Assembly: GCF_050948215.1 (NCBI RefSeq) | Contig: NC_135152.1 | Span: 7,164,310 to 7,228,309 of the forward strand | From: Halictus rubicundus | Taxonomy: Eukaryota; Arthropoda; Insecta; Hymenoptera; Halictidae | DNA length: 64,000 bases | Reading direction: 5' to 3' | In this document: positions 58,838 to 64,000 of the stretch, piece by piece | How the letters are laid out: every line of letters starts with the position of its first letter | Position numbering within the stretch: the stretch's first letter is position 1 | Notes under the pieces: generated by a model | Databases searched by the model: none | What the model was told of the DNA's origin: nothing | Seen by the model: only the letters and a program-made list of their open reading frames with translations | Program-made: the position numbers and the translations under genes

Positions 58838-59242
58838 ACTTGTTCCCCCACTCTAATTTCCCCTTCTACCGCGCTACTCCCCCACGGTTCAGCCACGGAC
58901 CGGTCACGCGACGGCGACACTCTCCAGTATCATTGTCAGAAAAGAAAAGTGTGTTAACGAAAAGATTTTTCCTTCGCAGAACTCGCTTGCACTACGAAAC
59001 GCTTCGTCGAGCTTGCTTGACGAGTTAACTCGTCTCGATGATGTGTCTTTCGCCATTTGTTCAGATGAAACTGCGCAGCGTCGCCGGATGAGGGGAGGGA
59101 GCACGAATTGAGGAGAAACATTTACCCTCTCTCTGCCGGTACCGGAGTATGCACGACAGAGACGAAACGCGTCACGTGACCAGTGGCGGAAGCGTGGGGG
59201 AATAGCGACGTGGAAGGGGAAAGTAGAGTGGGGAGACAAGTC
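58838..59242. mobile_element. Inverted-repeat element with arms of about 75 bp (405 bp)
   Basis: The left arm 58838-58915 starts ACTTGTTCCCCCACTCTAAT. The right arm 59168-59242, read in reverse, starts ACTTGTCTCCCCACTCTACT. Both continue TTCCCCTTC, CGCTA.TCCCCCACG and CCA..GGTCACG. The similar peptide readings of the two arms on opposite strands come from this inversion and not from genes. Confidence 0.85.
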
Positions 59243-59329
59243 TCAACCTGGCGACTCTGCTGAGAATGTGACGAATTTTATTCTAGTATCTTCTCTGTTT
59301 TGTTTTAGAACTTGCTGCCTTGTTGGACA

Positions 59330-59712
59330 CTTGTGATGGGGCTTTCGCCTAAACCAGTCCTGTTCAGCAAGCCCCGCGGCGGGCAAGGACGTCCGTCGAT
59401 GCCCGCGGGCATAGTTGAGGGCAATGTGACGTCAGCGGGACAAATATTGACATAGTCTGAATCATCGGATGGAGGCGTGGTTCGTTGCCCTCCAAGTCGC
59501 TTATGCCCGGGGAACCAGATTCTCTGCCCGTACGAGCAATAGCTGAACGGGACTGGTCTAAACTGTGGAACCCTTGGTCAATCTTAGTAGGGCTTTTTCT
59601 AAAACTGTTGGGCAAGCTCGGTAGGACTTTCGCTGAATCTGTTGGCGAATTTAAATAGGGCTCTCGCCAAAAGTGTTCGCCAGTCTTATTGTTACTAGGG
59701 CTTTCGCCAGGG
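59330..59712. repeat. Degenerate GGGCTTTCGCC repeat
   Basis: GGGGCTTTCGCCTAAACC at 59338, then AGGGCTTTTTCTAAAACTGTT, AGGACTTTCGCTGAATCTGTT, AGGGCTCTCGCCAAAAGTGTT and AGGGCTTTCGCCAGGG between 59588 and 59712, spaced roughly 40-55 bases apart. Confidence 0.7.
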
Positions 59713-59719
59713 ACGTACA

Positions 59720-60320
59720 TATATTACTGCTGTTATTTATGATCTCTTTATTAAATATTGTAGATTACATCGGAAGATTCTGTTTCTATTTTTCTTTTCC
59801 GCCGAGGCGACGTTCTGAATCAACTTTTATATAAATTTTTTGTATAAATGATTCACTTATTATAACACTACACTTTTATGATCCGGTTTTTCCTCCTGAC
59901 TCTGATAGACTACGGATAATAGCTTAGACAGACTGTAGTAAATGATTAACTTTTTTTCTGGGTTTTATTATCCACTCATCCTCGAGTAAACAATGCTAAG
60001 GCATAACATTAACGATATTGCGTAACTTCGGCCCGCTGACGGAGCTTACCCGTGTCTTAACATGAACTCGGACAGCTAACGTTTTGCCTCTTCTGTGTTT
60101 CATCTACTAACTTTTCTCACAAATGCATAAATAATTATCACCACGAACGGACGAGGCGTTCGAACAACTCCATTTCATTTCTCTCGTGAACTTGTCAAGA
60201 GAAATTCGACAATTCCCACGTTCACGATCATGTTCATGGATTTTGCTCAGCCGGAAACCTTCATAAATCGCATGACGCAACAACCGAGTGTGCATAAACA
60301 TGAGTCAGGCCGGGACATTC
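59720..60320. other. No supported gene
   Basis: AT-rich then mixed sequence with frames up to 64 residues and no domain or clear repeat. Confidence 0.45.
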
Positions 60321-60322
60321 TA

Positions 60323-60991
60323 ATACAGGGTGTTTCACCTAACTCGAGCATCTAAAATATCTCGCTTGTTTTTTATGATAGAAAAAAATGTCAATTCATC
60401 AATTTCAAGGTCATCGAAGTTTTTTTTAAATGGAATGATATATTTTTATTATCGCTATATGATAGCCGAGGTCAAGACGAATCCAACGACCTGTAATATT
60501 ATGATCTTCACCTGACCTTGAGGACGAAAAATTCATAAAAGTAGGACACTTGATGTGAATAGTGAAATAACGATGACATGGTCCCCCTAGGGTTTCAAGA
60601 AATGTTCTTGAACCTTAATATGTATTATTGGTGTACTGAAAACCCGAAATGGCTTCGACAAGTTGTACACCAGTGTCCATGGAGTGTAAATGTGTATGGT
60701 GTGGAATCGTTGGTGATAACAAACTCAAGGTCACGTGAAGGTCATAACATTACAGGTCGTTGGATTCGTCTTGTCCTTGGCTATCATATAGAGATAATAA
60801 AAATATATCATTCCATTAAAAAAAAACTTCGATGACATTGAAATCTCAAAAAATATAACCTCGAACAAATTTTTTTGTCTATCATAATATTTGCCCCTCC
60901 GAACCAACTAATGTTTTCCTCTGAAATTTTCTTCTATCATAAAAAACAAGTGAGATATTTTCGATGCTCGAGTTAGGTGAAACAGCCTGTA
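60323..60991. mobile_element. Foldback MITE with 200-bp arms and TA edges (669 bp)
   Basis: The left end is TA CAGGGTGTTTCACCTAAC and the right end on the other strand is TA CAGGCTGTTTCACCTAAC; both continue TCGAGCATC. The arms (about 60325-60525 and 60726-60989) also share GAATGATATATTTTTATTAT and AATCCAACGACCTGTAATAT or close forms. The centre of about 200 bases is non-coding. The TA flanks and CAGG.TGT start point to a Tc1/mariner-type non-autonomous element. Confidence 0.88.
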
Positions 60992-60999
60992 TAGAGTAA

Positions 61000-61265
61000 T
61001 CACTGTATTCCTTTTATAGTGATCGCTGGAACAGAGAACGTGTAACGCACCGAGCAGAAGCGTCTAGGGAAATGAACCAAATCGGCGTTGAACGATCCGC
61101 CGGGTAATTTCGCGTGGTAAAGTAATAGTTACGCGATTTCAGCCTCGTCGTCGTAACTCGAAAAATGATAGTTCGCTCGACTCGATGCCTAGCTTCTCTT
61201 TTCGTCGAGCTGGTCGTCGTCGATTACGTTCGAACAGTTTGCGAGAACGAAAGAAAGGAAGAGAG
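61000..61265. other. No supported gene
   Basis: CpG-rich sequence ahead of the GA microsatellite; nothing recognised. Confidence 0.4.
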
Positions 61266-61270
61266 GGAGG

Positions 61271-61273
61271 GAT

Positions 61274-61317
<44 letters not shown>
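61271..61317. repeat. GA microsatellite
   Basis: GATAGAGAGAGAAAGAGAGA and on, about 22 units with one interruption. Confidence 0.96.
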
Positions 61318-61318
<1 letters not shown>

Positions 61319-61503
61319 TTTCTGATCGACTAGCAAAGAGAAAGTTTCGGCGTCGACGAGAATTACACACCGTCCGAATGATTGTTCCACCGTGCAAATA
61401 GTCATCGGCATCCAGCTCATCCGCGCGCAATCATTGAACAGTAATTGGACGTTTCTACGGCTGGTCGAACGCAACCGATTGAGCCGACCGTTTCCGAAAC
61501 CTT

Positions 61504-61645
61504 ATGGCTGTTCACAAGCTTCGATTCACGGTAATTCTGTTCGGTTTCTTCTTGAATATACAAGTGCTCCGATGCACGCGAACAGAAACGGGAGCTTTAT
61601 TTTATAAAAATTCAACCAAGGGAAAAATTGACTTCGATGGTTCAG
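61504..61645 (+). CDS. Possible first coding exon of a secreted protein, unrecognised
   Basis: The ATG at 61504 opens a frame with a textbook signal-peptide shape: MAVHKLR (basic N region), FTVILFGFFLNIQVL (hydrophobic core), then RC and a polar sequence TRTETGALFYKNSTKGK with one N-glycosylation motif (NST, residues 36-38). The frame stays open to 61707, but TCAG|GTTTGT at 61646 would be an acceptable donor after residue 47, so this could be a first exon. The second half of this exon and the following sequence are duplicated at 62299-62478. I do not recognise the family and see no downstream exon. It may be chance. Confidence 0.25.
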
Positions 61646-61775
61646 GTTTGTCACGGTTGTTTGTACAATTGATTGACAATCGACCAGCACTTGTGAACAT
61701 GTTTTAAGTCTCGTAGCATCACTTGCAAGAGGGTAAAATGGAGATTTGTCGTAGGCAATTGAAAACTAGAATAGC
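61596..61775 (+). repeat. Direct duplication, left copy (180 bp)
   Basis: Nearly identical to 62299-62478 at an offset of 703 bases, including TTTATTTTATAAAAATTCAA, TTGACTTCGATGGTTCAGGT and AAGTCTCGTAGCATCACTTG. Only about ten differences are visible, so the duplication is recent. Confidence 0.95.
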
Positions 61776-61867
61776 AAAAATTGCAGGTCATGAATTCACG
61801 TCAGCGGCAATCAAGAATAGAATTTAAAATGATGTGGATTCACGTCAGAGGTCGCGAATGTGTCAAG
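61776..61867. mobile_element. TTAA-type MITE, family 2 copy B (partial)
   Basis: AAAAATTGCAGGTCATGAAT through GGTCGCGAATGTGT matches the right 90 bases of the element at 14022-14284, including both GATTCACGTCAG-type repeats. The left half is missing and the final TTAA reads TCAA. Confidence 0.8.
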
Positions 61868-62298
61868 TTGTGGGTCAGGCGTTTATCCGTTTTCTTGAAT
61901 TTTTATTTCATTTTGCTTGAACGTTCATTCCACGTTTTCGTAAAAGAGTTGGCAGATGTAATATTGGATTTATCATTTTTCTATGCGAATAGTATATATC
62001 ATTGTTTAAAAAGGAGCAGTTTTTGGGCGAGAAATACAAGGAAATATTGTGGGTGGGGCGATGGGAATTATAGGAGGAGCTAAAGGACAGCTATGAGAGT
62101 TTACCCAATGGGAATTGTGGGCGGTGTCATGGAAAATTGGTGGATTGTATCTAACGAGAATTATACACAAGCAGTAGAAAACAGTCAAGGTGAACCATTG
62201 AGAATTTTGAGCAGAACAAAACAGGAATTGAGAGGTTGACCAACGATAATTATGGGAAGAGCTAAAACGAAATAGTTGGCCTGGTTCGATGAGAATCA
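61868..62298. other. Spacer between the duplicated segments, weakly repetitive
   Basis: Contains diverged echoes of GGGAATTGTGGG and GAGAATTNTGAG (near 62065, 62110, 62195 and 62240), suggesting an old short-unit array. No gene seen. Confidence 0.4.
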
Positions 62299-62478
62299 TT
62301 TATTTTATAAAAATTCAACCAAGGGAAAAATTGACTTCGATGGTTCAGGTTTGTCACGGTTGTTCGTAAAATTGATTGACAATCGACCAGCACTTGTGGA
62401 CATTTTTTAAGTCTCGTAGCATCACTTGCAAGAGGGTAAAATGGAGATTTGTCGTTGGCAGTTGAAAATTAGAATAGC
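62299..62478 (+). repeat. Direct duplication, right copy (180 bp)
   Basis: Matches 61596-61775. It lacks the signal-peptide-coding part of the left copy but keeps the frame LFYKNSTKGKIDFDG and the possible donor. Confidence 0.95.
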
Positions 62479-62830
62479 TCATATTAGAGGAGAAAGGGTG
62501 TTGAAAATTGTAGATTGATCATGGACAATTTTATAAAAACTCGTAGATAATTTTGTGAAAATTGTAGATTGGTCACAGTCAGTCTTATAAAAAATCGTAG
62601 ATAATTCTGTGAAAATTGTAGATTGGTCATAGACAATGTTATAAAAGAATTTGTAGGCAATTTTTAAAAAATTAGAATAGCTCATCTTGGAGGAGAAAGG
62701 GAGCTGAAAATTGTAGATTGGTCATAGACAATTTTATAAAAAATCGTGGATAATTCTTTGAAAATTAGAATAGCTCATTTTTTGAACGATAAGGGGAGCA
62801 GAAAATCGTAGATTCGCCAGATACGATTTG
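62479..62830. repeat. Tandem repeat with 53-bp unit and about 200-bp higher-order unit
   Basis: AAATTGTAGATTG occurs near 62506, 62559, 62613 and 62708, with GAC or GTC, AATTTTATAAAAA and TCGTAGATAATT between. AGAATAGCTCAT..T..GGA followed by GAAAGGG.G recurs near 62471, 62675 and 62767, marking a longer unit. The array grows out of the end of the duplicated segment, which also ends AGAATAGCTC. Confidence 0.85.
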
Positions 62831-62839
62831 TTAAAGAAT

Positions 62840-64000
62840 TTTTGGTAAATTGATTTTCAGTTGTCCGTCAGTATTGTCATTAGAACGAACACGATAATCC
62901 TACTAGCGTCACGATGATCTTGAAAATTCTATTTGTCCGTGGGAAGTTGATTAAACATTATTCAATTGTTAACAAAGGAGGATACGGATTTTACCATCTT
63001 TCGCAGCCGGGTGACGTAAGTACCGTTGTGTTTACCATTGGTGAGCGTACAAACAATATCCACTTAGTACGACGCGAGCATTTTTAACAAGGTTTATTAA
63101 AAAAGAAAAACACAATTCACAGTCTTGCCAACGCAGTGGCTTTTTCCTTTTTCTTTTTTTTTTTTTTTGTTCGGTGAAAACGAGATGCAACAGGCTTCTG
63201 CGGTAATGTTGACCTTTTGTTTCTTGTTGGCGACGCAGGACATCAACATTGCGAACCTTGACCGATACTAACTGACACCTCTCCTAGACGATTCTCCTGG
63301 AAATTCCAAATTGTCGTTTCCGAAGGCTGCGTTTGCAAAATTAATCTTTCAGTCGCGTCGACTTTTTACAGTTTTAAATGCAAAAGGAACGCGGGAAGTT
63401 TCGAGGAAGTAAAGTAACTGCAAAAGTCATTTTCACCATGACTGCATCACGGACCGTAACCTTGAGACCGTAAACAATGTATTTGACGAGTCCCTATTGT
63501 AGTACAGACCCAAAACAAATCGCTCCAATAGTAAATCACTGTGCCATAAAAGGATCTAGACTCGAATTTCAACGCCCTCGAGTTGTTGGCCCGCCGAAAA
63601 TAACATGGCGCCGAAGATGGGTACCATTTCCCGAAAAGGTGAGCCTGCTTGCGAAAAATTATGTAGGTCAGGGGGGCTTGGAGGCTCGAATCATCAGCTG
63701 TGACCACGAAAAAGTATAAAAAAGGGGCTGTGTTAGCCATTACTCAATTAAAAATATTATCATTCAATTTTTGTAAAAATATTTATTATGTTTTTCTCTT
63801 TTGGCTAATTTCAAGAATCGCGGCTAGATGTTTCGAATTTTTTTTTATCGGTCATTTTGAAGTATTGCTCAACACCGATTTAGGGGAGGAGTTAGGCGCA
63901 ATGGTCGAGCATACTGAATTGCGGCGATTCGTGAACGTGCGCTCGCACGCGATCCATTAAAAAAGTCCCAAACAGAGCAAAGCCGAAGAGGAGCACGTTT
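62840..64000. other. No supported gene to the window end
   Basis: A pyrimidine tract ending in about 15 T lies at 63146-63169. Frames of up to 97 residues at 63447-63960 show no domain. Any gene here would need exons beyond the window. Confidence 0.4.

Overview
This 64 kb window is eukaryotic nuclear DNA, almost certainly from an insect and probably from a hymenopteran (bee, ant or wasp). Three things point there: a fatty-acid elongase gene split by large GT-AG introns, a decayed mariner transposase, and a dense load of small inverted-repeat elements, minisatellites and CpG-rich stretches. The species assignment is inference.

Only one protein-coding gene is well supported. It is a plus-strand ELO-family elongase of the ELOVL1/7 type. 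Five coding exons (8065-8125, 24135-24325, 40857-40994, 41330-41572, 41722-42075) join in frame to a 328-residue protein with a HVIHH histidine box and a C-terminal KKLA endoplasmic-reticulum retrieval signal. Introns 1 and 2 are each about 16 kb; introns 3 and 4 are 335 and 149 bases. A splice acceptor just before the start codon implies at least one non-coding 5' exon further upstream.

Layout: 1-8050 is upstream sequence with a 190-bp tandem repeat, a TTAA-bounded MITE, a 0.8 kb G-rich minisatellite and a pair of TTAA-bounded candidate elements. Intron 1 (8126-24134) holds a long-arm foldback element, a dispersed 190-bp repeat in opposite orientations, and several more TTAA-bounded elements. 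Intron 2 (24326-40856) holds three minisatellites with 130-145 bp units, a foldback element and the mariner relic (31620-32592, minus strand). From 42076 on there is the elongase 3' UTR, whose end is uncertain, and then about 20 kb without a convincing gene. That stretch has nested inverted-repeat elements, further minisatellites and two weak candidate exons with signal-peptide-like N termini (45731-45939 minus; 61504-61645 plus).

The main pattern beyond the gene is a set of short elements bounded by TTAA, the target-site signature of piggyBac-type transposition. They fall into several unrelated terminal-repeat families, two of them present twice. I saw no tRNA, rRNA or CRISPR array and no intact autonomous transposon. 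All coordinates come from reading the sequence by eye; repeat edges may be off by several bases.
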